From the NCBI GenBank assembly GCA_024402495.1, contig JAKSTR010000013.1:1-46620 (forward strand): a DNA stretch of 46,620 nucleotides, read 5' to 3'. The stretch is from Treponemataceae bacterium. GTDB lineage: Bacteria > Spirochaetota > Spirochaetia > Treponematales > Treponemataceae. A program made the position numbers and the translations under genes. Under the pieces are notes generated by a model. That model was not told the DNA's origin, did not search any database, and worked only from the letters and a program-made list of their open reading frames with translations. This document shows positions 27,330-35,589 of the stretch, in pieces; position 1 is the stretch's first letter; the number at the start of each line of letters is the position of its first letter.

Positions 27330-28358
27330 TTAGCGTACCTGAATAACTTCAATATCAAATACAAGATAAGAATTTGCAGGAATAATATCGCCAATAGAAC
27401 GTGAACCGTAACCGAATTCAGGCGGCAATACGATTGTGCGTTTTTCGTTAAGGCACATATCCTGACACATCAAATCAAAACCAGGAATCATCTGTCCGCC
27501 GGCTGTAACAAATCTGAGCGGTTCGTGGTAATCAGAATCATCAAAAACTGTATCATCAAGCAAATAGCCCTTATATTTTACAGTTATGTCAGCTTTCTGA
27601 CCAATTTTGCTGCCTGTACCTGTTTTCAAAACCTTATAGCGGATTCCGTTATCAAGTTTTGTAAAATCGCCGTATTTCTGGTCAAGTTTTGCAAGCATTG
27701 CTGCCTGTGCTTTTTCTTCAGCTGCTTTCATCTGGGCAACTACAGCATCGCTCAAGCGGTCAAAATCTGCCTGAGTTGCAGTAAAAGCTTTTGCATCGTC
27801 GCCGTTGCGGATAATTGTAACAGATTTAATCTGGTCGCCCTGTTTTACGGCATCTACAACATTCTGTCCAATTACAACTTTACCGAAAATTGTGTGCTTG
27901 CCGTTCAGCCACGGTGTTGCTGTATGTGTAATAAAGAACTGGCTTCCGTTTGTGCCAGGACCGGCATTTGCCATTGCAAGAACGCCGGCGCCGTCAAATT
28001 TGAAAGAAGGAACGATTTCATCAGGAAATCTGTAACCGGGACCACCTGTACCGTTACCGCGCGGGTCACCACCCTGAATCATAAAGTTTGCAATTACGCG
28101 GTGAAATTTAAGGCCATTGTAAAACGGCTTTTTATTTGCAGCTGCTAAAGTTCCTTCAGCCAAACCTACAAAGTTTGTAACTGTAAGCGGAGTTTCTTTG
28201 TAGAAAAGTTCGCAGACAATATCACCTTTCTGGGTTTCAATAACAGCAAACAAACCTTCTTTGTCTTTAAGGCTATCCATTGTTTTTTTCATAGGGGCAC
28301 ATCCTCCAATTGCAAGAACTGCAAATATAAAAATACTAATAAGAATCGATTTTTTCAT
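27330..28358 (-). CDS. Cyclophilin-FKBP fusion peptidyl-prolyl isomerase, lipoprotein
   Basis: 342 residues. The signal peptide ends in a lipobox, AIGGC, with Cys20 as lipidation site. Residues about 37-190 are a cyclophilin domain: FHRVIANFMIQGGDP, GPGTNGSQFFIT and WLNGKHTIFGKV hold the active-site Arg, Gln and Trp. A charged helical linker (195-230) leads to an FKBP domain at about 232-342: VTVKYKGYLLD, VFDDS, MIPGFDLM and FGYGSRSIGDIIPANSYLVFDIEV. Both catalytic pockets look intact. Dual-family immunophilins of this order (CFBP) are known from a few microbes. It should assist folding of exported proteins at the membrane. The start overlaps the upstream stop (ATGA), so it is coupled to the exported protein gene. 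Confidence 0.95.
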   Translation of the reverse strand: MKKSILISIFIFAVLAIGGCAPMKKTMDSLKDKEGLFAVIETQKGDIVCELFYKETPLTVTNFVGLAEGTLAAANKKPFYNGLKFHRVIANFMIQGGDPRGNGTGGPGYRFPDEIVPSFKFDGAGVLAMANAGPGTNGSQFFITHTATPWLNGKHTIFGKVVIGQNVVDAVKQGDQIKSVTIIRNGDDAKAFTATQADFDRLSDAVVAQMKAAEEKAQAAMLAKLDQKYGDFTKLDNGIRYKVLKTGTGSKIGQKADITVKYKGYLLDDTVFDDSDYHEPLRFVTAGGQMIPGFDLMCQDMCLNEKRTIVLPPEFGYGSRSIGDIIPANSYLVFDIEVIQVR

Positions 28359-29194
28359 TTCTGCTCCTTTGTCAACAAAGCATTTTCTTCGTCAATTTCA
28401 ACAAAAACCTTAGAAAGCCAGCCGTACAGCGCATCTGCACGGGCAGCAAACGAAAGCTTAAGCTTGTTTTCAATCATTGACATTGAAATAACATCAGTTT
28501 CAATCAAAGTATAAACAAGATAATAATCGCCCAAATCGCTTACCAGAAGCGAAATCAATAAATCATCAGGGTTTATGATTTTAATGCCCATCAAACTTAA
28601 AGGATCTATATTTGCAACTTTGCTTAAAACTTCGGTTTCATTCTGCTGGTAAGAATATTTGTAAACAAAACGCCCAAAAGTAGAATCTTTCTGAACGGCA
28701 TATATTTCAGCACCGTCTGCCGAACCTTCAGTAGGGTCGGCAATTCTGTTTTTTGAAGCAGGTCCGTCAACCGCATAAGATTCCTCATAAAGAATCCTCA
28801 TGCGCTTGCGCGTGTTTGAATAATATTCAATTCCTTCCAAAGAAGAAATTGCCCTTACTACTTTTGAAAGTCGGTCTAAATTTGCTCCGGCTTTAGTCGG
28901 GCATTCTTTTTTGGTCAAATACAAGCCTTCGTGGTAAAAAACAGGCTTTTTAGATTTTCCGCTGTTTTCCCAAATCCGGCTTGCTTCTACACCAAGTGCC
29001 GTTTTAGGAAACAATTGAGGCGTATAATCTTCCATGTAAATCGTACGCTCAATTTTTCCGGTTTTCAAAAGTTCAGCAGCAGTTTGCGATGACAAAAGTT
29101 GCTGCAAGCTCTGGCTTTCGCCAAAGCAAAACGAGCAGGCGGCAAAAAATACCGCAATCATGCCCGGTTTTCTGAAGATTTTACAAACAGTCAA
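28355..29194 (-). CDS. Exported protein of unknown function, downstream of jag
   Basis: 279 residues from a TTG at 29194, chosen because AAGGAG lies 6 nt upstream (overlapping the jag stop) and because the sequence from here forms a proper signal peptide (TVCKIFRKPGMIAVFFAACSF, cut near CFG or GES). A longer frame to 29287 would overlap jag and bury the signal peptide. The mature part mixes helical and strand segments with no motif I recognise; ends such as YYLVYTLIETDVISMSM suggest a beta-rich domain that may bind lipid or the outer membrane. It is coupled to the immunophilin gene by an ATGA overlap. Both sit behind yidC-jag, so a role in the cell envelope is plausible. Function is unknown. 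Confidence 0.8.
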   Translation of the reverse strand: MTVCKIFRKPGMIAVFFAACSFCFGESQSLQQLLSSQTAAELLKTGKIERTIYMEDYTPQLFPKTALGVEASRIWENSGKSKKPVFYHEGLYLTKKECPTKAGANLDRLSKVVRAISSLEGIEYYSNTRKRMRILYEESYAVDGPASKNRIADPTEGSADGAEIYAVQKDSTFGRFVYKYSYQQNETEVLSKVANIDPLSLMGIKIINPDDLLISLLVSDLGDYYLVYTLIETDVISMSMIENKLKLSFAARADALYGWLSKVFVEIDEENALLTKEQK

Positions 29195-29204
29195 TAACGA
29201 CTCC

Positions 29205-29906
29205 TTAACAAATACCTTTGTAGATAACTCGTACCTGTTTATACAAACCTTCTCCTTCGCTTTTGGTTTCAACATCGCTGATATCATTTAAAGTTGTATG
29301 AATCAGGCGTCTTTCAAACGGGTTCATTGGCTCAAGCAGAATGGAATTGCGCTGCTGGCGAACTTTATCGGCAGTAGTGTAGGCAAGGCGAACCAAAGTT
29401 TCTTCCCGGCGGATGCGGTAATTTTCTGTATCAAGAATTACGCGTGTTTCTTCGTGACCAAGGCGGCCGGCGTAAACATTTGCCAGAAGCTGCAAAGCAT
29501 CCAGATTTTTACCTTTGCGGCCAATCAAAATTGAAGAATGTTCAGAAACAAGGCGAACACCGATTTTGTGTTCTTCGCGGAACATAACTTCAACTTTTAC
29601 TTCGTAACCCATTTTGTTGATTAAAGTTGTAACAAAATCAAGCAAAGCCTTTTCAAATTCATCTTTTGGCATCGGGTCTGCAATAATTTTATTTTCTTTC
29701 GGCATGGAACCGTCAAATTCAGAATCACTGTGGTGTTCAACCGTATCAACAGTATGAACGCGAATTTTTACATAGCCTTTCTTAAAAAGACTGTTTTTCT
29801 GTGTTTCAAGAATTTCTACATCAAACTGGTCGCGTTCAAGACCAAGTTCTGCAGCAGCAAGTTCAATTGCTTCTTTTTCAGATTTTGCTTCGTATTCGTA
29901 TGTCAT
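29205..29906 (-). CDS. jag: RNA-binding protein Jag/KhpB (Jag-N, KH, R3H)
   Basis: 233 residues. The N-terminal Jag domain (about 1-52) is followed by an acidic linker, a KH domain at about 85-160 with the GRKGKNLDALQ loop (binding RNA), and an R3H domain at about 165-230 in which Arg and His of NPFERRLIH fit the RxxxH signature. Jag/KhpB pairs with KhpA in other bacteria and affects mRNA stability, division and envelope synthesis. It overlaps the yidC stop by ATGA, the classic arrangement near oriC, and AAGGAG lies within yidC. Identification is firm. Confidence 0.95.
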   Translation of the reverse strand: MTYEYEAKSEKEAIELAAAELGLERDQFDVEILETQKNSLFKKGYVKIRVHTVDTVEHHSDSEFDGSMPKENKIIADPMPKDEFEKALLDFVTTLINKMGYEVKVEVMFREEHKIGVRLVSEHSSILIGRKGKNLDALQLLANVYAGRLGHEETRVILDTENYRIRREETLVRLAYTTADKVRQQRNSILLEPMNPFERRLIHTTLNDISDVETKSEGEGLYKQVRVIYKGIC

Positions 29907-31708
29907 TTCTTTACTCCTTTTTTAGAAGCGGAAATTTTCTGCTGGCTTCCGCTTTTGTTATTAGACGCGTTTTCTTCCTTTTTCTGTTTCATAATCCTGT
30001 TTATGAACATCTGCTGGAAAAGCTGCAAAAAGTTACTCAAAGTCCAGTACAAAATCAAACCTGAAGGCGCATTGTAAACAATGAAGAAGAAGAAAATCGG
30101 CATACCGTACATCATGTACTTCATTGAAGCGTTTGCACCGTTCTGCGGCGTAGTTGCGCTGGTAATTTTTGTAAAAATCAGCTGAGAAACAACGTAAACA
30201 ATCGGCAGTATGTGAAGTTCGTTACCCAGCAAAGGAATGTTAAAACCGAATGTCAAAACCTTGTCACCAACCGAAAGGTCAGGAATCCAGCCCGGAATAA
30301 ACATAGCTCCGCGGAATTCAAAATAGTTGTTGAAAAGATTGTACATTGCAAAAATTATCGGGAACTGGATAAGCATAGGCAGACAGCCGGTCATAGGGTT
30401 GTAGCCCGTTTCCTGATAAAGTTTTGCCATTTCCTGATTCAGCTTTTCAGGCTGGTTCTTGTATTTTTCCTGCAATGCCTGCATGCGCGGCTGAATTTCC
30501 TGCATTTTTACCGAAGAAAGCGACTGCTTTTTGGTAAGCGGGAACAGAGCCACCTTGAGGAGGATTGTCATCAGAATAATGGAAACACCCCAGTTCGGAA
30601 CAACCACATACAAAAGTTCCATAATCCACTTGAGGAAAACTTCAAGCCATCCTAAAAGTCCGCTGCTTTCCATACAGTCGTTCAATCTCAAGCCCGAAAC
30701 TTTCCAGGCGTTGTCATCAACGTTGTTGTAGCGCTTAAGCATTTTTTCGGTGCGCGGACCAAGGTAAACATAAAAACTGTCCTGATTTTTCTGACCCGAA
30801 ATTGCGCCGCGCGTTAAATAAACCTGGGCGTTTGAATAGTCCGGCTTGGAATCGTAGCGCATTGAATAGAGCGCCTGGCTGAAATTCTGCGATGCCGGGG
30901 CAACAAGAACCGTAAAATATTTGCCTGCAACACCAATCCATGTATACGGCTTGTCGTAATTCTGGGTTTTGCCCGGCGTAACCATCTGCTTTTTCTTTCT
31001 TTCGCCGGAATATGAGAAAAAGTTGCGGTATTCGTATTTGTTGCCTTTCTGGTCGTAGTAAGGACCAATTTGAGGCGGCGTACACAAAGTATAGGAATTG
31101 TTGTTGAAATTCAAACCGTAAAAGCTTTCGTCGCCATCAACAATAACATCCAGCTTAAAAAGATATTCGTCATCTTTAAAAGTGTACTGCTTGATAAGCG
31201 TAAAAACACCGTCAGTGCCGTTGGCATTTTTTACGGCAAGCTTTTTGTAAAAACCGATTGTGTGGTCATCAATAACTTTTGTATTGAAAATTTCGTTTAC
31301 AACGGCACTTTCTGCACCACCCAAAGCTACAGAAAAAGCGCGCTTTGAATCGGTAACGTTATCAGCCATCTGAAGATATTCGCCATTGTCTTTGTGGTTA
31401 AGCAGTTTATAGCTGATAATATCGCCGCCGCGGTTTGTAAAGACAACTTCTGCAACATTTGTACGGATTGTATAAGTCTGTTCTTCAACGGCTGAACTTT
31501 CTTCTTCCTGAACAAATACGGCATCTGCAGCCTGTTCAAGTGCTAAAGTCTGCTCAGCATTAACAGCATCGCTGGAAGAATCTGCGGCAATTTCTGTCTG
31601 CTGTTCAGCAGGTACTTCTGCCGGCGGAAAAAATTTGTACTGAATAAAAAAACTTGCCATTAGCACAACTGTCGAAAGAACAATTGCCAGTATGGTATTT
31701 TTTTCCAT
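29903..31708 (-). CDS. yidC: Membrane protein insertase YidC
   Basis: 601 residues, the Gram-negative long form. An N-terminal membrane helix (6-24), a large periplasmic beta-sandwich domain (about 60-350), then five membrane helices from about 360. NWGVSIILMTILLKVALFPLT marks the first conserved insertase helix, and the cytoplasmic hairpin KMQEIQPRMQALQEKYKNQPEKL follows. It inserts inner-membrane proteins with or without SecYEG. An AGGAG sequence lies 10 nt before the ATG. It sits 94 nt after yidD and is coupled to jag. A Lys/Ser-rich C-terminal tail may bind ribosomes. Identification is firm. Confidence 0.97.
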   Translation of the reverse strand: MEKNTILAIVLSTVVLMASFFIQYKFFPPAEVPAEQQTEIAADSSSDAVNAEQTLALEQAADAVFVQEEESSAVEEQTYTIRTNVAEVVFTNRGGDIISYKLLNHKDNGEYLQMADNVTDSKRAFSVALGGAESAVVNEIFNTKVIDDHTIGFYKKLAVKNANGTDGVFTLIKQYTFKDDEYLFKLDVIVDGDESFYGLNFNNNSYTLCTPPQIGPYYDQKGNKYEYRNFFSYSGERKKKQMVTPGKTQNYDKPYTWIGVAGKYFTVLVAPASQNFSQALYSMRYDSKPDYSNAQVYLTRGAISGQKNQDSFYVYLGPRTEKMLKRYNNVDDNAWKVSGLRLNDCMESSGLLGWLEVFLKWIMELLYVVVPNWGVSIILMTILLKVALFPLTKKQSLSSVKMQEIQPRMQALQEKYKNQPEKLNQEMAKLYQETGYNPMTGCLPMLIQFPIIFAMYNLFNNYFEFRGAMFIPGWIPDLSVGDKVLTFGFNIPLLGNELHILPIVYVVSQLIFTKITSATTPQNGANASMKYMMYGMPIFFFFIVYNAPSGLILYWTLSNFLQLFQQMFINRIMKQKKEENASNNKSGSQQKISASKKGVKK

Positions 31709-31802
31709 GAGTATAAGCTCCTGAGAAAAGGGTAAACATGCAAAAGCAAATTTTGCCCAAAGCGAAAAATCAAAGTTTCATAAATAATTATTTTATAAAA
31801 AT

Positions 31803-32021
31803 TTACGGAACAGGATCGTATCCGCCTTTATTATAGGGATTACAACGTAGAATGCGTTTTAATGCCAGAATAGATCCTTTCAGAGAGCCATATTTTTGAA
31901 TTGCTTCAAGAGCGTACTGAGAACACGTAGGGTAAAACCTGCATGCAGGAGGAAACAGCGGAGAAATAAACCGCTTATAAAAACGGATTAGAACGCATAA
32001 GATACGAGAAACTAAATTCAT
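31803..32021 (-). CDS. yidD: Membrane protein insertion efficiency factor YidD
   Basis: 72 residues. It has the family core [19 protein letters not shown] (19-37), including Cys27 and Cys33, and the end [11 protein letters not shown]. YidD helps YidC-dependent insertion of membrane proteins. It overlaps rnpA by 4 nt (ATGA) and precedes yidC, the standard order near the bacterial origin. A short hydrophobic N-terminus associates with the membrane. Identification is firm. Confidence 0.95.
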   Translation of the reverse strand: MNLVSRILCVLIRFYKRFISPLFPPACRFYPTCSQYALEAIQKYGSLKGSILALKRILRCNPYNKGGYDPVP

Positions 32022-32383
32022 TGATTTAAAAGTCCTGCTTTAGAAAAAAGCAATCTTAATTGTTCACACCGCGTATGGAACGAGTCATTTTTTGGATAAA
32101 CAAGCAGAAGCATGTCATATCCGGTGTTCAGGTGTGATTTAAGGTGACGATAGGCTTCGCGACTTAAGCGCTTTGAATAATTACGCTGAACTGCCGAACC
32201 GTAACCTCTAGGGAGTGTAAAAGCAATGCGATTAATTTGCTGATTATTGGCTTTATAAAAAAGCTTTGCACCAAAAACGCTAACCTTTTTCCCTTCCCTA
32301 AAAAGGTTCCGTATTGTATCCGGTCTTTTTATTTTTTCCTCACGGCAAAAAAGACCGGTTTTTTCAAAGTCCGTTTCAATCAC
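32018..32383 (-). CDS. rnpA: Ribonuclease P protein component
   Basis: 121 residues. It is the protein subunit of RNase P, which matures tRNA 5' ends. The RNR-type motif [13 protein letters not shown] (about 77-89) is present, and [11 protein letters not shown] (24-34) matches the N-terminal helix region. The start is a GTG at 32383 immediately after a GAG, so the ribosome-binding site is poorly placed and translation may depend on rpmH, whose stop is only 12 nt upstream. A 15-20-residue N-terminal extension precedes the usual start of homology. Followed by yidD with an ATGA overlap. Confidence 0.93.
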   Translation of the reverse strand: MIETDFEKTGLFCREEKIKRPDTIRNLFREGKKVSVFGAKLFYKANNQQINRIAFTLPRGYGSAVQRNYSKRLSREAYRHLKSHLNTGYDMLLLVYPKNDSFHTRCEQLRLLFSKAGLLNQ

Positions 32384-32395
32384 CTCAAACTAAGA

Positions 32396-32551
32396 TCAGT
32401 AAGGCTTCTTTTCGTCAGAAACAGTGAGCTTTTTGCGACCCTTCTGTCTGCGACGTTTAAGAACGAGGCGACCACCTCTAGTCTTCATGCGTGCGCGAAA
32501 ACCAAATTTTCTGTTGCGTTTAACTCTGCTTGGCTGATATGTCCTTTTCAT
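32396..32551 (-). CDS. rpmH: 50S ribosomal protein L34
   Basis: 51 residues, easily missed because of its size. It begins [19 protein letters not shown] and continues with [22 protein letters not shown], the invariant L34 pattern, followed by a short charged tail (TVSDEKKPY) not found in most bacteria. AAGGAG lies 9 nt upstream of the ATG. It is the first gene of the rpmH-rnpA-yidD-yidC-jag run, with a promoter overlapping the end of dciA. Identification is firm. Confidence 0.97.
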   Translation of the reverse strand: MKRTYQPSRVKRNRKFGFRARMKTRGGRLVLKRRRQKGRKKLTVSDEKKPY

Positions 32552-32629
32552 GAACACGTCTCCTTTATGATAAGGTTATGCTTAAGCAAAACCCTGATTT
32601 GAAATAATTTGCCCAAATGTAGGTGACAG

Positions 32630-32658
32630 ATTGTAGATAATAAATACAAATTGGTCAA
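32630..32658 (-). promoter_or_regulatory. Predicted promoter of the rpmH operon
   Basis: On the minus strand the -35 is TTGACC (32653-32658, 5 of 6) and the -10 is TACAAT (32630-32635, 5 of 6), with exactly 17 bp between. It overlaps the dciA stop codon. The predicted start near 32623 gives a leader of about 70 nt before rpmH. The best consensus match in the window. Confidence 0.7.
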
Positions 32659-33188
32659 CTGTCTTGTATGTTTTTTTTCATTCTCTCAAAAATTTCAGCA
32701 AGTTTTGGGTCTAAAGGCTTCCTTTCAGGCTGTTTACCCTGATTTTCTCTGGCTTCAAGCTCTTCATAATACCTGCGCTGTTCTTCCAAAGGTGCCAGTT
32801 TCCGGTCCAGTTCTGCAAGAAGCTGGGCGCGGCTTGGTTTAGCTTCTTCATCCTGCCTGTATTTTTCCTGCTCAAAGCTCATTTTACTAAGCTTAAAAGA
32901 CAAATTTGAAACATTCAGATCAGGACTTTTCATTTTCAGGCCTTTCAAAATGTAAGCCTTGTTCATCTGCAAAAGCTGAATCCAGCCCGAATGGTCTACT
33001 TCAACAATCAGGCAGCCGTTCTTCAAGTCCAGAACCCGGCTGTGGGCGGCAAGCTGCGGTCCGTTATTATAAATCGATTCAACAATTTCTTTCCAGACAT
33101 TTACAAGATTCCGCTCGCTTTTATCAATTCCCGTATAGTTGAACCACTGGTCAACAAGCTCGCTGGCTTTGCTAATCTGATTTGACAT
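32655..33188 (-). CDS. dciA: DciA/DUF721-family protein (replicative helicase loader candidate)
   Basis: 177 residues. The N-terminal domain (about 1-100) matches DUF721/DciA: VNVWKEIVESIYNNGPQLAAHSRVLDLKNGCLIVEVDHSGWIQLLQ is split here only for description as WKEIV, AAHSRVLDLKNG and VDHSGWIQLLQ. A highly charged, coiled-coil-like C-terminal tail follows (about 105-177). DciA loads the DnaB helicase in bacteria that lack DnaC or DnaI. The ATG lies inside the 3' end of recF (17-nt overlap). Its place after dnaA-dnaN-recF fits a role at initiation. Family is good; the loader role is taken from relatives. Confidence 0.88.
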   Translation of the reverse strand: MSNQISKASELVDQWFNYTGIDKSERNLVNVWKEIVESIYNNGPQLAAHSRVLDLKNGCLIVEVDHSGWIQLLQMNKAYILKGLKMKSPDLNVSNLSFKLSKMSFEQEKYRQDEEAKPSRAQLLAELDRKLAPLEEQRRYYEELEARENQGKQPERKPLDPKLAEIFERMKKNIQDS

Positions 33189-34254
33189 TCCAAATACCGT
33201 TTTCTATTTCAAAAATCTTTGTGCCGGACTTTTTGTAGTTTTCGTAAGGTTCTCCCGGCAGAAAAGTACAAAAAAGCTGGTCATATTCCGGCAGCAGGTT
33301 CATAACTTTCTGGCGCTTTACCGGGTCAAGCTCCAGAAGAACATCGTCCATTAAAAGAACCGGCTTTTTCTGGGTGTGGGCGCAGTAATAAAGCGCCTGC
33401 ATAATGCGCAGCAAAATTGAAAGCATACGCCGCTGCCCGGTAGAAGCGCCGGGAACAAAAGCCTTTCCGTTCTGTACAAACCTTATCTGGTCGCGGTGCG
33501 GTCCGCTCATAGTAGTTTCCAGAACTTTATCGCTTTCCCTTTTTTGCAGCAAAAGTTCCTGTACTTCTACCGCAGTTTCAACCTTCCACGAAGGCGAATA
33601 AACAATTTTAACGTTATCAATGCCGGTAATTCCGCTGTAAAAATCTGCAAAGTAAACGTTAAAATAATGAATTACTTCTTTGCGCTTTTTCTGAATTTCC
33701 AGACCGGTTTCTGCAAGCTGCTGGTCCAGAACATCAAGAAGCCCGTAATTGTGCTCTTTTAAAAGCGTATTGCGCGACTTTAAAAGCTTTTTATAGCGGC
33801 GCATCAGGTCAACGTAAAAAGCATCGTGCATCGTTAAAGACTGGTCTATAAAAAAGCGACGCCTTTCAGGTTCTCCGGCAACAAAATCCATGTCGCTGTG
33901 GCAGAACAGAACGCACGGAATAGTATTAACCAGTTCCTTGCGGTCTTTTACCTGCTTGCCGTTCCGTTCTATGCGCTTTTTTGCGTCCTGATAAAAAACG
34001 CCGACAATATTTGTGCGCTCGTTTGCGTCTTTAAACATTGTGCGCACGCTGAATTCCTTTTCGTTATAGCGCACAATTTCACTTTCGCTGCGGGTTCTGA
34101 AAGACGAAGCATAAGAAACATAATACAAAGCTTCCAAAAGATTGCTTTTACCCTGACCATTTTGCCCGACAAAAAACACTTCCTTTGCAAAAGTGTCCAT
34201 CGTTTCATTCTGCAGGTTTCTGAAATTAGTCAGCGAAAGATTTAAAAACGGCAA
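33172..34254 (-). CDS. recF: DNA replication and repair protein RecF
   Basis: 360 residues. It is an SMC-like ATPase that helps RecOR load RecA at gaps. The Walker A motif GQNGQGKS is at 30-37, the ABC signature region is STGQRRMLSI (about 275-284) and Walker B is PVLLMDDVLLELD. The start is a TTG at 34254, 3 nt after the dnaN stop; GGAG overlapping the end of dnaN lies 6 nt upstream. It overlaps dciA at the other end. The order dnaA-dnaN-recF is the ancestral origin block. Identification is firm. Confidence 0.96.
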   Translation of the reverse strand: MPFLNLSLTNFRNLQNETMDTFAKEVFFVGQNGQGKSNLLEALYYVSYASSFRTRSESEIVRYNEKEFSVRTMFKDANERTNIVGVFYQDAKKRIERNGKQVKDRKELVNTIPCVLFCHSDMDFVAGEPERRRFFIDQSLTMHDAFYVDLMRRYKKLLKSRNTLLKEHNYGLLDVLDQQLAETGLEIQKKRKEVIHYFNVYFADFYSGITGIDNVKIVYSPSWKVETAVEVQELLLQKRESDKVLETTMSGPHRDQIRFVQNGKAFVPGASTGQRRMLSILLRIMQALYYCAHTQKKPVLLMDDVLLELDPVKRQKVMNLLPEYDQLFCTFLPGEPYENYKKSGTKIFEIENGIWNVKSD

Positions 34255-34257
34255 AGA

Positions 34258-35361
34258 CTACTCCATCTGCATAGGCATGATAATGTGGAAATAATCTTCG
34301 GCAGGTTCAGGACGCATGGTAATTGCCTTCATGCGTTCCGTAAATTCAACGCAAATGCGGTCAGAATTTATAACTTTCAAAGGTTCGTCAATATAGCTGT
34401 AGTTTACGGCAATTTTAATAGATTCTCCGTCGTATTTACACGGAATTTCTTCTTTTGCCGTACCAATTTCAGATTCCTGACAGCTGATTGTCAAAGCACC
34501 CGGATTGATTTCAAAATAAATGCGGCGTGATTTCTGTTCAACATACAAGCCTACGCGGTGAAGGGCTTCTACAAATTCCTTTTTTTCAACTTCAAAACTG
34601 CTTGCCTGGCTTTCAGGAATTACGCGCTGGTAATTAGGAAACTGACCGTCAATCAAAACTGAAGAAAGTTCGTAATTGCCAAACTTGAAGAAAATCGTTT
34701 TGTCCAGAACTGCAACAAAAATCAGTCCTTCAGAAGAAGCACGTTTTGTAATGATATTAAGAACTTTGGTCGGAATGATTACAGGATCAAAAGTTTCCAG
34801 AGGATTGATAAGCGGTTTTGAAACAAATGCAAGGCGACGTCCGTCTGTTGAAACCATAACCAGTTTTTCATCACGTTTTTCAAAATAAATGCCATTCATA
34901 AAATAGCGTGTCTGGTCTGTAGAAACTGCAAAAATAGTCTGGTTAACCATTTTCTTAAATTCTTCAGCAGCAATTTCAAAATAAGGCACGCTGTCGTTAA
35001 TTGAAAATTCAGGGAATTTGTCGCTTGCCATGCTTTTAAGCTTGAAGCTTGCTTTTTTGTTTACAGGCTTGATGTGAATAATCGAATCGTTCTGGCTTAA
35101 TTCAATGTCACCGCTTGGCAAAGAATTCAGCGTGCTTAAAAGTTTGTCACAAAATACAGTGGTTGAACCCGGTTCTTCAATGTCAACAGGAATGCGGGTT
35201 TCAAAATTAACTTTTGTATCTGTAGCTTTTATCGTAAGGCTTCCGTTTTCTGCCAAAAAGTAAACGTTAGACAAAATTGACAATGCGTTTTTTGTTGAAA
35301 TGATTTCCTGTGCAATGGAAAGTTCTTTTGCCATTGCATCTTTGTCAAAAGTGAATTTCAT
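34258..35361 (-). CDS. dnaN: DNA polymerase III sliding clamp (beta subunit)
   Basis: 367 residues, three repeats of the clamp fold. MKFTFDKDAMAKELSIAQEI is the usual opening, FFMNGIY-like YFMNGIYFEK (domain 2) and the C-terminal EPAEDYFHIIMPMQ pattern are all typical. It forms the ring that holds polymerase on DNA. GGAGGAAAA precedes the ATG. It is separated from dnaA by a 228-bp gap that holds the candidate oriC, and its stop lies 3 nt before the recF TTG. Identification is firm. Confidence 0.97.
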   Translation of the reverse strand: MKFTFDKDAMAKELSIAQEIISTKNALSILSNVYFLAENGSLTIKATDTKVNFETRIPVDIEEPGSTTVFCDKLLSTLNSLPSGDIELSQNDSIIHIKPVNKKASFKLKSMASDKFPEFSINDSVPYFEIAAEEFKKMVNQTIFAVSTDQTRYFMNGIYFEKRDEKLVMVSTDGRRLAFVSKPLINPLETFDPVIIPTKVLNIITKRASSEGLIFVAVLDKTIFFKFGNYELSSVLIDGQFPNYQRVIPESQASSFEVEKKEFVEALHRVGLYVEQKSRRIYFEINPGALTISCQESEIGTAKEEIPCKYDGESIKIAVNYSYIDEPLKVINSDRICVEFTERMKAITMRPEPAEDYFHIIMPMQME

Positions 35362-35385
35362 AAGGTTTTCCTCCGGTTTATTATT

Positions 35386-35589
35386 TTTGTTTAAAATTTA
35401 AATATAAGTAATAATAATAATAAGCTCTGTTGAAAACTGTAAAACCATGATATTTTGTTCTAAAGCAAGGTTTTAGCCTTGTTGAAAACTTTGCTTTTTC
35501 AGCAGGAAGTTTTCAACAAATTCACAAATAAAAATATTTGCAAAAGTTTTCCACAAGATAAAAGTGTGTAATTCACAGCTTTTCTTTTA
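35386..35589. other. Candidate replication origin (oriC) in the dnaA-dnaN gap
   Basis: This AT-rich gap has four 11-bp box-like sequences: TGTTGAAAACT at 35428-35438 and 35480-35490, AGTTTTCAACA at 35508-35518 and AGTTTTCCACA at 35545-35555. They are two direct copies facing one way and two facing the other. Next to the first is a run of TAA triplets (about 35408-35422), which resembles the DnaA-trio unwinding element of bacterial origins, and a very AT-rich stretch at 35386-35410. A CAAGG/CCTTG hairpin lies at 35466-35481. The gap between dnaA and dnaN is a common origin site. The box consensus in this organism is inferred, not known. Confidence 0.7.

Noticed and set aside
29195-29287. Longer start for the exported protein downstream of jag
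   Set aside because: It would overlap jag and place the signal peptide internally; the TTG with AAGGAG at proper spacing is better.
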